Positions 16,408 through 25,084 of a DNA stretch of 64,000 nt are shown here, piece after piece; position 1 is the first letter of the stretch; every line of letters begins with the position of its first letter. The DNA lies in assembly GCA_003611955.1 (NCBI GenBank), contig RAZE01000010.1:1-64000 (forward strand), written 5' to 3'. The position numbers and the translations under genes are program-made. Below the pieces are notes generated by a model. It made no database searches. It saw only the letters and a program-made list of their open reading frames with translations, and was not told the DNA's origin. The stretch comes from a bacterium 1XD8-76. Lineage in GTDB: Bacteria; Bacillota; Clostridia; Lachnospirales; Lachnospiraceae.

Positions 16408-17880
16408 ATGAGTATTCTGGATTATACGGCGGCGGAGCTTTCCCGGAAGATAAAGGAGGGGAAGCACACCGCCATAGAGGCGATGGAGGCGGTGTTTGAG
16501 CGCATCGGAGAGAAGGAGGAAGAGTACCGCTGCTATATCACGGCGGACAGGGAGAGCGCGCTGATCCGGGCGGCCGGGGTACAGAGAAAGATAGAGGCCG
16601 GGGAACTTTGCGGCCCTCTGGCGGGCGTACCCGTGGCGGTGAAAGACAACCTCTGTACGAAAGGGGTGCCGACAAGCTGCGCTTCCAGGATCCTGGCGAA
16701 TTTTATCCCTCCCTACTCCGCCACGGCGGTGGAAAATCTGGAGAGAGCGGGGGCGGTGATGATCGGGAAGACCAACATGGATGAATTTGCCATGGGGTCC
16801 ACCACGGAGACCTCCTTTTATGGCGTGACAAAGAACCCCGTGGATCCGGGCCGTGTGCCGGGAGGGTCTTCCGGCGGTTCCGCCGCCGCGGTGGCGCTGT
16901 CGGAGTGCTTTATGGCTCTGGGGTCCGATACGGGGGGCTCCATCCGGCAGCCGGCGTCCTACTGCGGCGTGGTGGGATTGAAGCCGACTTACGGTATGGT
17001 GTCACGGTACGGTCTGGTGGCCTATGCCTCCTCCCTGGACCAGATCGGCCCAATCACAAAGAATGTGGAGGATGCGGCATACCTTCTGGAGGCGGTGGCT
17101 TCCTACGATGAGAAGGACTCTACCTCGGCTCCGGACGCGGAGAGAGATTTTGCGGAAGCTTTGACGGAGGATGTGAAGGGGATGCGGATCGGCATTCCGA
17201 GAGACTATTTCGGAGAAGGGCTGGACGCGGAGGTGAGAGAGGCGGTGCTGGCGGCTGCGGAGACGCTGAGAGCTGCGGGCGCTTTCGTGGAGGAGTTTGA
17301 TCTGGGTATGGTGAAATATGCTGTCCCGGCCTACTATACGATCGCCACGGCTGAGGCGAGCTCCAACCTGGAGCGGTTTGACGGCATCAAGTACGGTTAT
17401 CGGACAGGAGACTTTGAGGGGCTTCACAACATGTATAAAAAGACGCGGTCCGAGGGATTTGGCGAGGAGGTGAAACGCCGGATCATGCTGGGCAGTTTTG
17501 TGCTCAGCTCCGGTTATTACGATGCCTTTTATCTGAAGGCGCTGCGGACGAAGGCGCTGATCAAAAAAGCCTTTGACGAGGCTTTCGCAGAGTTTGATCT
17601 GATCCTGGGACCGGTGGCGCCGTCCACGGCACCGAAGCTGGGGGAGAGTTTATCGGACCCTCTGAAAATGTATCTGGGAGATATCTACACGATCGCGGTG
17701 AATCTGGCGGGACTGCCGGGGATCTCCGTGCCCTGCGGGAAGGACAAAAACGGACTGCCCATCGGGATGCAGCTGATCGGGGACTGCTTTGCGGAAAAGA
17801 AGCTGATCCGGGCGGCGTACACCTATGAAAAGAGAAAGGCGGGGGCGGATGCATGGGCAAAAATTATGAGACGGTCATAG
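16408..17880 (+). CDS. gatA: Asp/Glu-tRNA amidotransferase subunit A
   Basis: 490 aa, normal length. The amidase-signature catalytic triad is visible: Lys in VPVAVKDNLCTKG, and the cis-Ser and nucleophile Ser in RVPGGSSGGSAAAVA plus DTGGSIRQPAS. GatA hydrolyses glutamine and channels ammonia to GatB. Its last 28 bases overlap the gatB start, which implies translational coupling. Confidence 0.97.
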   Translation: MSILDYTAAELSRKIKEGKHTAIEAMEAVFERIGEKEEEYRCYITADRESALIRAAGVQRKIEAGELCGPLAGVPVAVKDNLCTKGVPTSCASRILANFIPPYSATAVENLERAGAVMIGKTNMDEFAMGSTTETSFYGVTKNPVDPGRVPGGSSGGSAAAVALSECFMALGSDTGGSIRQPASYCGVVGLKPTYGMVSRYGLVAYASSLDQIGPITKNVEDAAYLLEAVASYDEKDSTSAPDAERDFAEALTEDVKGMRIGIPRDYFGEGLDAEVREAVLAAAETLRAAGAFVEEFDLGMVKYAVPAYYTIATAEASSNLERFDGIKYGYRTGDFEGLHNMYKKTRSEGFGEEVKRRIMLGSFVLSSGYYDAFYLKALRTKALIKKAFDEAFAEFDLILGPVAPSTAPKLGESLSDPLKMYLGDIYTIAVNLAGLPGISVPCGKDKNGLPIGMQLIGDCFAEKKLIRAAYTYEKRKAGADAWAKIMRRS

Positions 17881-19286
17881 GTCTTGAGGTACATGTGGAG
17901 CTTGCCACGAAAACGAAGATATTCTGCGGCTGTTCCACCGCGTTCGGCGGGGAACCGAACAGTCATACCTGCCCGGTCTGTACCGGTATGCCGGGATCTC
18001 TTCCGGTTCTGAACAGACAGGTGCTGGAGTACGCGATCGCGGTGGGACTGGCCACAAACTGTGAGATCACAAGGGACGCCAAATTTGACAGGAAAAATTA
18101 CTTTTATCCGGATAATCCGCAGAATTACCAGATTTCCCAGCTCTATCTGCCGATCTGCAGAAACGGCAAAGTGGAGATAGAGACAAAGAAGGGAAAGAAG
18201 TACGTGGGCATCCATGAGATCCATATGGAGGAGGATGCGGGAAAGCTGATCCACGATGAGAGGGAGGACTGCTCGCTGGTGGATTACAACCGCTCGGGCG
18301 TGCCCCTGATCGAGATCGTTTCGGAGCCTGACATGCGGGATGCGGAGGAAGTGATCGCTTATCTGGAGAAGCTGCGGATGCTGATTCAGTATCTGGGGGC
18401 CTCCGACTGCAGGATGCAGGAGGGATCCATGCGGGCAGATGTGAATCTGTCCGTCAGGGAAACCGGGGCGAAAGAGTTGGGGACGAGGACGGAGATGAAA
18501 AATCTGAACTCTTTCCGGGCGATCATGCATGTCATCGAACATGAGACGCAGCGGCAGATCGATCTGCTGGAGGAAGGAAAAGAGGTTGTACAGGAGACCA
18601 GAAGGTGGGATGACAACAAGGGATATTCCTACGCCATGCGCAGCAAGGAGGATGCCCGGGATTACCGGTATTTTCCGGATCCGGATCTGATGCCGGTCCA
18701 TGTCAGCGGGGAAATGCTGGAGGAGATACGGGCGAAGCAGCCGGAGTTTCGAACGGAAAAGATAGAGCGCTACAGGCGGGAGTTTGACATTCCGGCGTAT
18801 GATATCGGTATCCTTACGGAGACGAAACAGATGGCGGACCTGTTTGAGGAGACGACGGCGCTGTGCGGTCAGCCCAAGAAAGTCTCCAACTGGCTGATGG
18901 GAGAGACGCTGCGGCTCTTGAAGGAACGGAACGAAGATCCGGAAGATATCCGGTTTTCACCAGAACATCTGGCAAAGCTGATCTCCCTTGTGGACGCGAA
19001 GGCGATAACGGGAGCTGTGGCGAAGGATGTCTTTAAGAAGATGTTTGAGGAGGACATCGATCCGGAGGCTTATGTGGAGGAGCAGGGACTGAAGACCGTC
19101 AATGACGAGGGCGCACTGCGGGAGACCGTGGAAAGGGTGCTGGCGGAAAATCCGCAGTCTGTGGCGGACTATAAGGGAGGCAAGCAGAAGGCGATAGGAT
19201 TCCTTGTGGGACAGACCATGAAAGCCATGAAAGGGAAGGCAGATCCCGGGCAGGTGAACCGGATGTTGAAGGAACTGCTGGGGTAA
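17853..19286 (+). CDS. gatB: Asp/Glu-tRNA amidotransferase subunit B
   Basis: 477 aa. The N-terminal GatB/GatE catalytic region is clear (YETVIGLEVHVELATKTKIF, then CPVCTGMPG with zinc-type cysteines, and DNPQNYQISQ). The helical and YqeY-like tail ends GQTMKAMKGKADPGQVN. It phosphorylates and amidates mis-acylated tRNA. The overlap with gatA is long (28 bp) and in another frame. glnS also exists at 36.1 kb, so GatCAB here may serve mainly Asn-tRNA synthesis. Confidence 0.97.
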   Translation: MGKNYETVIGLEVHVELATKTKIFCGCSTAFGGEPNSHTCPVCTGMPGSLPVLNRQVLEYAIAVGLATNCEITRDAKFDRKNYFYPDNPQNYQISQLYLPICRNGKVEIETKKGKKYVGIHEIHMEEDAGKLIHDEREDCSLVDYNRSGVPLIEIVSEPDMRDAEEVIAYLEKLRMLIQYLGASDCRMQEGSMRADVNLSVRETGAKELGTRTEMKNLNSFRAIMHVIEHETQRQIDLLEEGKEVVQETRRWDDNKGYSYAMRSKEDARDYRYFPDPDLMPVHVSGEMLEEIRAKQPEFRTEKIERYRREFDIPAYDIGILTETKQMADLFEETTALCGQPKKVSNWLMGETLRLLKERNEDPEDIRFSPEHLAKLISLVDAKAITGAVAKDVFKKMFEEDIDPEAYVEEQGLKTVNDEGALRETVERVLAENPQSVADYKGGKQKAIGFLVGQTMKAMKGKADPGQVNRMLKELLG

Positions 19287-19313
19287 AGTATTTTTGTTGG
19301 AGGAAGAAGGAAG

Positions 19314-19946
19314 ATGAAAAAAAGAATCGTCTGTTTTGGCGACTCGAATACCTGGGGGTACAATGCGGCGGACGGTTCCCGGTATGGGGAGGAGATCCGC
19401 TGGACGGGGAGGCTTCAGAAACTTCTCGGGGAGGAGTATACCGTTATTGAGGAGGGACACAACGGAAGGACTACGGTGTGGGACGACCCCATCGAGAATC
19501 GCCTTGCGGGACTGACTTATCTGTGGCCCTGCATGGAATCCCATTCTCCGTTCGATCTGCTGATCATTATGCTGGGAACAAACGATACGAAGACATATTT
19601 TAATGTGCAGGCAAAGAGCATCGCGGACGGAGCGGGAAGACTGGTGAAACTGGCGCAGCAATCCGATTTCGGCATCGGCAAAAAAGCGCCGAGGGTGCTG
19701 CTTGTCTCGCCGGTCAGAATCGAAGAGAGCGGCAATGCATGGAATATATTCGGAAGACAGGCGGCAGAAAAATCAGAGGGCTTTTCGCAGGCCTTTCAGG
19801 AGGTCGCAGAGGAATTCGGGTGTTATTTTCTGGATGCCGCCCGGTATGCCGGCCCGGGAGAGCTTGACGGGGTACATCTGGACGAGGCGGCGCACGAGAA
19901 GCTTGCCAGTGCGGTCTATGACAAAATTAAATGTATTTTCGGATAA
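19314..19946 (+). CDS. SGNH/GDSL-type esterase or lipase
   Basis: 210 aa. The four SGNH blocks are present: nucleophile Ser in CFGDSNTWGY, Gly block, GTNDT with the oxyanion Asn, and the Asp/His pair in DGVHLDEAAH. There is no signal peptide, so it is cytosolic. The arrangement and length match the arylesterase/acyl-CoA thioesterase-like members common in clostridia. It follows gatB by 27 bp on the same strand. Confidence 0.88.
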   Translation: MKKRIVCFGDSNTWGYNAADGSRYGEEIRWTGRLQKLLGEEYTVIEEGHNGRTTVWDDPIENRLAGLTYLWPCMESHSPFDLLIIMLGTNDTKTYFNVQAKSIADGAGRLVKLAQQSDFGIGKKAPRVLLVSPVRIEESGNAWNIFGRQAAEKSEGFSQAFQEVAEEFGCYFLDAARYAGPGELDGVHLDEAAHEKLASAVYDKIKCIFG

Positions 19947-19974
19947 TTGCGGGGAATGTTCCGGGATGACGGAG

Positions 19975-20043
19975 ATGGTCAATACAGACAAAACGGGCTC
20001 CGATGCGGTGGCAAGTCGCCCTTATTTTGTCTGTATTGACCAT
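19975..20043. repeat. Long perfect inverted repeat between SGNH gene and maf
   Basis: A 19-bp arm (ATGGTCAATACAGACAAAA, 19975-19993) is matched without error by its complement at 20025-20043. The 31-nt interior can pair again (GGGC with GCCC). This is far longer than the other terminators in the window and lacks a tail of Ts on the plus strand. It may be a bidirectional terminator, a small-RNA hairpin or a short mobile repeat. Confidence 0.7.
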
Positions 20044-20113
20044 TCCCGGTGCATCGGGAGAAAATTTTGCAATGATCCGAATGCACTATAGATAAGAGGA
20101 GAAAGATATCATT

Positions 20114-20704
20114 ATGAAGAAGATCATATTGGCGTCCGCATCTCCGAGGAGAAGCGAGCTGCTCGCGCAGATCAGTCTGGAATTTACGGTGATGCCAAGC
20201 GACGTGGAGGAAAATCCGAAGAGCACGCTGCCCCAGGATATTGTGATAGAGCTGTCAAAAGAAAAAGCCAGGGATGTCTGGGGGAAGATCGGGCAAAATA
20301 ACACAGGTGACAGCCTTGTGATCAGTGCTGACACGGTTGTCAGTATAGAGGGCGAGATCCTGGGTAAGCCCAGAGATGAGGAGGATGCGGTGCGCATGCT
20401 TGGACTTCTCTCCGGAAAAGAACATCAGGTCTATACCGGCGTCACTTTGATCTGGATCGACGGGGAGGGAAAGCAGGAGGAGTACTCTTTCTATGTCTGC
20501 ACAGGGGTTTTGATGTACCGCATGAGCAGGGCGGAGATTCTGGAGTATGTTTTGAGCGGGGAGCCCATGGACAAGGCGGGTGCCTATGCCGTGCAGGGAA
20601 AGGCGGCGGCTTTTATAAAGTCCATCAGAGGCGAATACAGCAATGTGGTGGGACTTCCCACGGGGAGGCTCTACCAGGAGATGAAGGCGTGGGATCTGGC
20701 GTGA
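20114..20704 (+). CDS. maf: Maf-family nucleotide pyrophosphatase
   Basis: 196 aa. The signature SASPRRSELLAQ opens the protein, followed by ISADTVVSIEGEILGKP and the catalytic-Asp region GEPMDKAGAYAVQGKA. Maf proteins hydrolyse non-canonical or canonical nucleoside triphosphates (dTTP, UTP, or modified forms) to monophosphates and are linked to septum control. A terminator follows about 90 bp after the stop. Confidence 0.93.
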   Translation: MKKIILASASPRRSELLAQISLEFTVMPSDVEENPKSTLPQDIVIELSKEKARDVWGKIGQNNTGDSLVISADTVVSIEGEILGKPRDEEDAVRMLGLLSGKEHQVYTGVTLIWIDGEGKQEEYSFYVCTGVLMYRMSRAEILEYVLSGEPMDKAGAYAVQGKAAAFIKSIRGEYSNVVGLPTGRLYQEMKAWDLA

Positions 20705-20791
20705 GGGAACCGGAGCGTTTTTGTCACAGGTTTGCGTTTGAGGGGAAGAAGGTTTTGATCGGCTGATGATGCCGACCCCCATAGACAAGGA

Positions 20792-20822
20792 ACAGCGGGA
20801 GACGAAAGCCCCGCTGTTTTTT
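20792..20822 (+). terminator. Rho-independent terminator after maf
   Basis: ACAGCGGG (20792-20799) pairs with CCCGCTGT (20810-20817), followed by a run of six Ts. It closes the transcription unit that ends with maf. The rest of 20705-21009 holds only this and the promoter of the next gene. Confidence 0.85.
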
Positions 20823-20943
20823 GCGCTGCCCGACGGGAGAAGCACATTTTGAAGTCCATTTCACGGGAAAAACCCGATGATGTATTTGATGGATAGCCAT
20901 TTGTGGATAAAAGAGCATTAAAAAAATTAAAATGGATAGTACA

Positions 20944-20972
20944 TTGACTAAAAAATAATAAAATGTTACCAT
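20944..20972 (+). promoter_or_regulatory. Probable promoter of the GntR-ARH regulator
   Basis: TTGACT (20944-20949), a 17-base A/T spacer, and TACCAT (20967-20972) lie in AT-rich DNA. An ATAGCCAT element at 20893-20900 recurs upstream of the ARH operon at 23067-23074 and could be part of a shared operator; this is tentative. Confidence 0.45.
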
Positions 20973-21009
20973 ATTTATCAAATGAATGGGCATAGGAGAA
21001 TGGTTTGAC

Positions 21010-22782
21010 ATGGATAAAACGGATAAGAGGCAGCGGGGATCCGTCTACATGAATATCTGTTATCAGATTATCGATGACATTGTAAAGAACAAGTATTCAG
21101 TTGGCGATCTGATACCGACACAAAACGAACTCGCGGAGAAATTTCAGGTCAGCAGGACGACGATCCGCGAGGCGATCAAGGAGTTGATCCGGCGCAATAT
21201 ATTAAAAGCAGTCAAGGGGAAAGGGACTTTTGTGGTGGCAAAACCGGGGGAGCTTGCCCGGAATAGCCATACGGAGGGGTTTTCGGGAGCGCAATTCCGA
21301 AATATCGGAAGGGAAGTACATTCCAAGGTGATTCTGCTGGAAGAAATACCTGCCGACAAAAAGTTGAGCAATAAGCTGGTCGTTCCCGAAAAAAGCAGCA
21401 TTACGCACATCCGGAGGATCCGGTATGTGGATCTGATTCCGCTGTGTGTGGACGATGCGTACCTGGTGACGAAATATCTCGGCGGAATCGATTTTTTGAA
21501 GGAGGATCTCGAGACAGGCTCGCTGTATAAGATTCTGGAGGAGAAAGTCGGAATATATTTCAGGTATGTGGAGGAAAAATACCGGGCCGTGGCCTGCTCC
21601 AAGGAGTTTGCGGCCTATCTCGGCATCAGCGCCAATGAACCGGTTTTAGAGATCGAAATGATTTCCTGCGATGAATTTGGAAAGCCGGTGGAATACTGTG
21701 AAAATTATGAGCGCTCCGATCTGTTTTACACGGTGGTGCAGTTTAGAAAGACGGCGCAGAAGAAGATAAAAAAGAATATTTATGATAAAATACTGGGCGC
21801 TTTTTTGGGAGCGGCTTCCGGGGATGCGCTGGGAGCGCTGGAAAAAGAGGGGGCTCTGGATATGGAACAGGCCGGACAGTATATTGAGGCCTTTGCGGAG
21901 AGCGAGCAGATGGACGATGAGGGGGATTCCCGGCTGAAAAAAGGCAGTGTGACGGAAGCGTTCAGTCTGGCATATTTTCTGGCGCTTGAGATGGTAAAGT
22001 GGAGCGGCGGCGTGTCGGAGGACGGCGTCAGGAACGTATTCCTGAAATGGGCGGAATATTTAAATTATCTGGAATTTTCGGATGAAGAGATCCAAAATAT
22101 CGTGAGAGCCTGGAAGAGTGATGTGAGAGAGCAGGAGGTCCGGATAACGGAATCTTCCAACAGGGCTGCCATGATGATCTTTCCCATCGGGCTGGCAAAT
22201 GAGGGGAACTGCTTAAAAGCGATACAGGAGGCGGTCAATTTTACACTGCATATTTGTTCTTCGGGATCTTCGGCTGCGGCTGCGGCTGCAGTCGCGGCTG
22301 CAGTTGCCAAAGCGATGGAATCGGAAGCCGGGATGACTGACGTGCTGGAGGCAGGAGTGCGGGGAAGTGCGGAAGGTTATCGGATCAGTCTGGAGAACGG
22401 GGCAGCTGCGGGCGGCGCCTCCGTGGAAAAAAGGATACGCCTGGCGATTGAGATCGGACACAAGGGGAATTCCCCGGAGGAGGTCATGGAGGAACTCAGG
22501 GATCTGATTGGAACGGGTTATACGGCGACGGAATCCATACCCTGTGCGTTCGGGATACTGGCGGCCTGCGATGATGATCTGATCCGGGCCATAAAGATGG
22601 GAATCAGTATCGGCAATGAAACCAATATTATCACTTCGGTTATCGGGGCGATCGCAGGCTGCCTTTACGGCAGCAAAAAGATTCCCAGGGAATGGCTTGA
22701 CAGAATAAACCTTGTCAATAACTTTGATCTGGATTGGATCACCAGAAATGTGTCGGCCGAATACTATGAAATAGAGAGATAA
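21010..22782 (+). CDS. GntR/UTRA regulator fused to a catalytically dead ADP-ribosylglycohydrolase domain
   Basis: 590 aa from the ATG at 21010, with AGGAGA 12-15 nt upstream; an ATG at 20986 is in frame but has no site. Residues about 10-75 are a GntR winged helix (NELAEKFQVSRTTIREAIKE, KGKGTFVV). Residues about 85-245 are a UTRA ligand-binding domain (SSITHIRRIRYVD, PVEYCENYERSDLFYT). From about 254 the chain is an ADP-ribosylglycohydrolase-like domain opening GAFLGAASGDALGALE. The metal site is lost: the family TDD motif is T315-E316-A317, and the DDTDT motif is N536-E537-T538-N539-I540. The two free-standing ARH enzymes downstream keep both motifs. I infer a regulator in which a former enzyme domain senses substrate or product of the following operon. 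It has its own promoter and terminator. Confidence 0.88.
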   Translation: MDKTDKRQRGSVYMNICYQIIDDIVKNKYSVGDLIPTQNELAEKFQVSRTTIREAIKELIRRNILKAVKGKGTFVVAKPGELARNSHTEGFSGAQFRNIGREVHSKVILLEEIPADKKLSNKLVVPEKSSITHIRRIRYVDLIPLCVDDAYLVTKYLGGIDFLKEDLETGSLYKILEEKVGIYFRYVEEKYRAVACSKEFAAYLGISANEPVLEIEMISCDEFGKPVEYCENYERSDLFYTVVQFRKTAQKKIKKNIYDKILGAFLGAASGDALGALEKEGALDMEQAGQYIEAFAESEQMDDEGDSRLKKGSVTEAFSLAYFLALEMVKWSGGVSEDGVRNVFLKWAEYLNYLEFSDEEIQNIVRAWKSDVREQEVRITESSNRAAMMIFPIGLANEGNCLKAIQEAVNFTLHICSSGSSAAAAAAVAAAVAKAMESEAGMTDVLEAGVRGSAEGYRISLENGAAAGGASVEKRIRLAIEIGHKGNSPEEVMEELRDLIGTGYTATESIPCAFGILAACDDDLIRAIKMGISIGNETNIITSVIGAIAGCLYGSKKIPREWLDRINLVNNFDLDWITRNVSAEYYEIER

Positions 22783-22794
22783 GCATTGATTTTT

Positions 22795-22835
22795 ATAAAA
22801 AGCGCAGCGAAAAAGTAAGTAGCTGCGCTTTTTAT
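22795..22835. terminator. Bidirectional terminator after the regulator gene
   Basis: A 14-bp perfect stem, ATAAAAAGCGCAGC with GCTGCGCTTTTTAT, has A and T runs on either side. It separates the regulator from the ARH-transport operon, so the operon needs its own promoter. Confidence 0.88.
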
Positions 22836-22902
22836 AATGTAAAGCTGCTGAAAATGCAAACGCATTTAAGAAATGTCCGACTGATTATTCGGAATATAAG
22901 AA

Positions 22903-22992
22903 TTGCCATTTTATGGAAAATGTCAAGAAATGAGCAATTTTTATATAAATGGCAAGTTATATGTTGACAATATAAGTCAAAGGTGATAATAT
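22903..22992 (+). promoter_or_regulatory. Promoter and candidate operators of the ARH-transport operon
   Basis: TTGACA (22964-22969), a 17-base spacer and TAATAT (22987-22992) make a near-ideal promoter. An imperfect palindrome, AGTTATAT-n7-ATATAAGT (22955-22977), is centred on the -35 box and would block polymerase if bound. A second inverted pair, TTGCCATTT (22903-22911) and AAATGGCAA (22947-22955), lies just upstream with centres 44 bp apart. These fit repression by the neighbouring GntR-type protein, but the binding site is a guess. The remainder of 22836-23102 is AT-rich and shows no gene. Confidence 0.6.
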
Positions 22993-23102
22993 TTCTTCAA
23001 CAGAGATATTTATTATGGTAAAATTAAATAAAATGACTATAAAACTTTTTTTATATGCATAAATGAATAGCCATAATAAAATGAAAAAGATAAGGAGGGA
23101 AG

Positions 23103-24119
23103 ATGAAAACAAATGAAAAGCTATTAGGAAGCATATATGGGGCGGCCCTGGGGGATGCGATGGGTGCGCTGACGGAGACCAGAAGCGCCGAAATGATCAA
23201 GGAGGATTTTGGCGGTTTTGTGGAGACGCTGTTTTTGCCGCCGGAGGACTGTTTTGCCCACGGGATGCCTCTGGGCACGGTCACGGATGACTTCAGTCTG
23301 GCCTATTTTACAGGAGTTGAGCTCGTAAAGAGCGCGGGAGTGGTGGATGAAAAGGCGGCGAGAAATGCTGTCCTGGAATGGGCAAAGCACCCGGAATTCT
23401 TTCGCTTTGCAGGGCCGACGACGCAGGCGGCCGTACTGGAGATGGAAGGAGGAGAGAGCGTAAATGCGAAAGCATATCTGGCATGTGACAATTCAAAGGC
23501 GACAAACGGAGCCGGAATGAAGATATTTTGTGTCGGCCTCATCAATCCCGGAAATATGGACAAAGCGATCGAGGACGCCGTGACGATCTGCATGCCGACC
23601 CATCCGAGCAACACGGCGATATCGGGAGCCTGCGCTGTTGCGGCGGCAGTGTCGAAAGCGATGGAGGAGAAGGCGGGCTTAAAGGATGTGATAGAGGCGG
23701 GGATGTACGGCGCGGCCAAAGGATTTAAGCTGGGGACGGAGAAAGGGAGACGCCTGGCAGTTCCCTCTGTCGAAAAAAGAATCCGGCTGGCGGTGGAGAT
23801 CGCGGAGAGGGGAGCAGGATGGGAAGAGACTATGCTGGAACTTCGCGATGTGATCGGAGCCGGGCTGATGGCGGCGGAAGCCATACCGTGCGTATTCGGT
23901 ATACTGGCGGCAAATCCGCAGGATGCTTTTGGCGCGGTGAAGATGGGCGTAAATATCGGGGACGATACGGATACGGTGGCGACTATGGTCGGGGCGGTTG
24001 CGGGAGCCCTGTACGGGATGAGCAATCTGCCGGTGGATTATCTCAAACTGATCAGTGAGACAAACGGGCTCGATATAGAAGGCCTTGCAAAAAAAATAGA
24101 GGAAGTGTTTTACGTATGA
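23103..24119 (+). CDS. ADP-ribosylglycohydrolase-family enzyme (first copy)
   Basis: 338 aa, single ARH/DraG-type domain. Metal-binding residues are intact: T61-D62-D63 (GTVTDDFSLAYF) and D287-D288-T289-D290-T291 (NIGDDTDTVATMVG). The opening LLGSIYGAALGDAMGAL is typical. The family uses two magnesium ions to hydrolyse N- or O-glycosidic bonds to ribose, such as ADP-ribosyl-arginine or related small molecules. The setting in a sugar-import operon points to a metabolic rather than protein-modification role (inference). It is the first gene after the operon promoter, with AAGGAGGGAAG as ribosome site, and it overlaps the kinase gene by ATGA. Confidence 0.9.
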   Translation: MKTNEKLLGSIYGAALGDAMGALTETRSAEMIKEDFGGFVETLFLPPEDCFAHGMPLGTVTDDFSLAYFTGVELVKSAGVVDEKAARNAVLEWAKHPEFFRFAGPTTQAAVLEMEGGESVNAKAYLACDNSKATNGAGMKIFCVGLINPGNMDKAIEDAVTICMPTHPSNTAISGACAVAAAVSKAMEEKAGLKDVIEAGMYGAAKGFKLGTEKGRRLAVPSVEKRIRLAVEIAERGAGWEETMLELRDVIGAGLMAAEAIPCVFGILAANPQDAFGAVKMGVNIGDDTDTVATMVGAVAGALYGMSNLPVDYLKLISETNGLDIEGLAKKIEEVFYV

Positions 24120-25051
24120 GCGGAGAGAAATATGTGGTGGCGGTCGGCGCGGTCTGCATAGATGAATACTATCGAGGAGAGAGCTGGCCGGAGGAAGGCG
24201 ATAAGAGCCTGGTAAAGAGCGACGGAAGCAGAGTCGGAGGCATGATACCCAATGCGGCCTGCGTATTTGCGGGCTACGGGGTAAAGACTTATTTTTATGA
24301 TGTTGTCAATGAAAGTGACCAGACGAGAAAAATGCTGGAGGATCTTCAGTCCTACGGGCTGGATATCTCTCCGGTGGTGTATGATCCGTCTCTTCCGGAT
24401 ACGAAATGTATCATCGTACTGACAAAGGGGGAGAGGACAATACTGGTGGTGGATTCGGAGAAACCGACGCTGGAGTTGGAAGGAGAGCGCCTGGAGCTGT
24501 TTCGCAATGCGGCGTATATCTATTCGTCGGTGAGTGAGATGAAACATTTTGTCGATCCGGTGAAGCTGGCAAAGGATCTGAAAGCCCACGGTGCGCAGCT
24601 GGTATTTGATGTGGAGACGGCAAACTATTCGGGGGAGGACGAAGAACTGCTCATGTGCGCTGATATTTTATTTTATAATGAGTATGCATTTGATTATTTC
24701 AAGAGAGATAAGAGCAGTGAAGAATACATTGAGTATCTTTTAGAGAGAGGGGTAAAGATCATTACAGTCACTTACGGGGAGAAGGGAAGCAGGACTTACA
24801 CGCCGGGGGAAAGAAACCGGACAGAGGCCGCCAAAATGGAAGTGTCCGATCCCACCGGAGCGGGAGATACTTTTAACAGCTCTTTTGTGAGATGCCTTCT
24901 GGAAGGAATGGATATCCACAGAGCAGCCAGCTTTGCCAATATGGCGGCCGGTTATGCGGTGACCCGCCTTGGCCCGAAGGGAGGGGTACAGTCCGCGGAA
25001 CATGTGGAGCGCCTGCTGAAGGAAAATCCTTTAAAGCAATTGAAACAATAA
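24116..25051 (+). CDS. PfkB-family carbohydrate kinase (ribokinase-like)
   Basis: 311 aa. The N-terminal GAVCIDEYYRGESWPEEGDK and the C-terminal anion-hole motif DPTGAGDTFNSSFVRCLLEG, including the catalytic Asp, define a PfkB sugar kinase. The VGGMIPNAACVFAGYG stretch is the second signature region. Ribose, deoxyribose, a related pentose or a nucleoside is a plausible substrate given the ARH glycohydrolases around it. Translation is coupled to the preceding ARH gene by a 4-bp overlap. Confidence 0.9.
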   Translation: MSGEKYVVAVGAVCIDEYYRGESWPEEGDKSLVKSDGSRVGGMIPNAACVFAGYGVKTYFYDVVNESDQTRKMLEDLQSYGLDISPVVYDPSLPDTKCIIVLTKGERTILVVDSEKPTLELEGERLELFRNAAYIYSSVSEMKHFVDPVKLAKDLKAHGAQLVFDVETANYSGEDEELLMCADILFYNEYAFDYFKRDKSSEEYIEYLLERGVKIITVTYGEKGSRTYTPGERNRTEAAKMEVSDPTGAGDTFNSSFVRCLLEGMDIHRAASFANMAAGYAVTRLGPKGGVQSAEHVERLLKENPLKQLKQ

Positions 25052-25084
25052 GAATTTGAAGTATCAGGAAAGAGGTGATTTATA

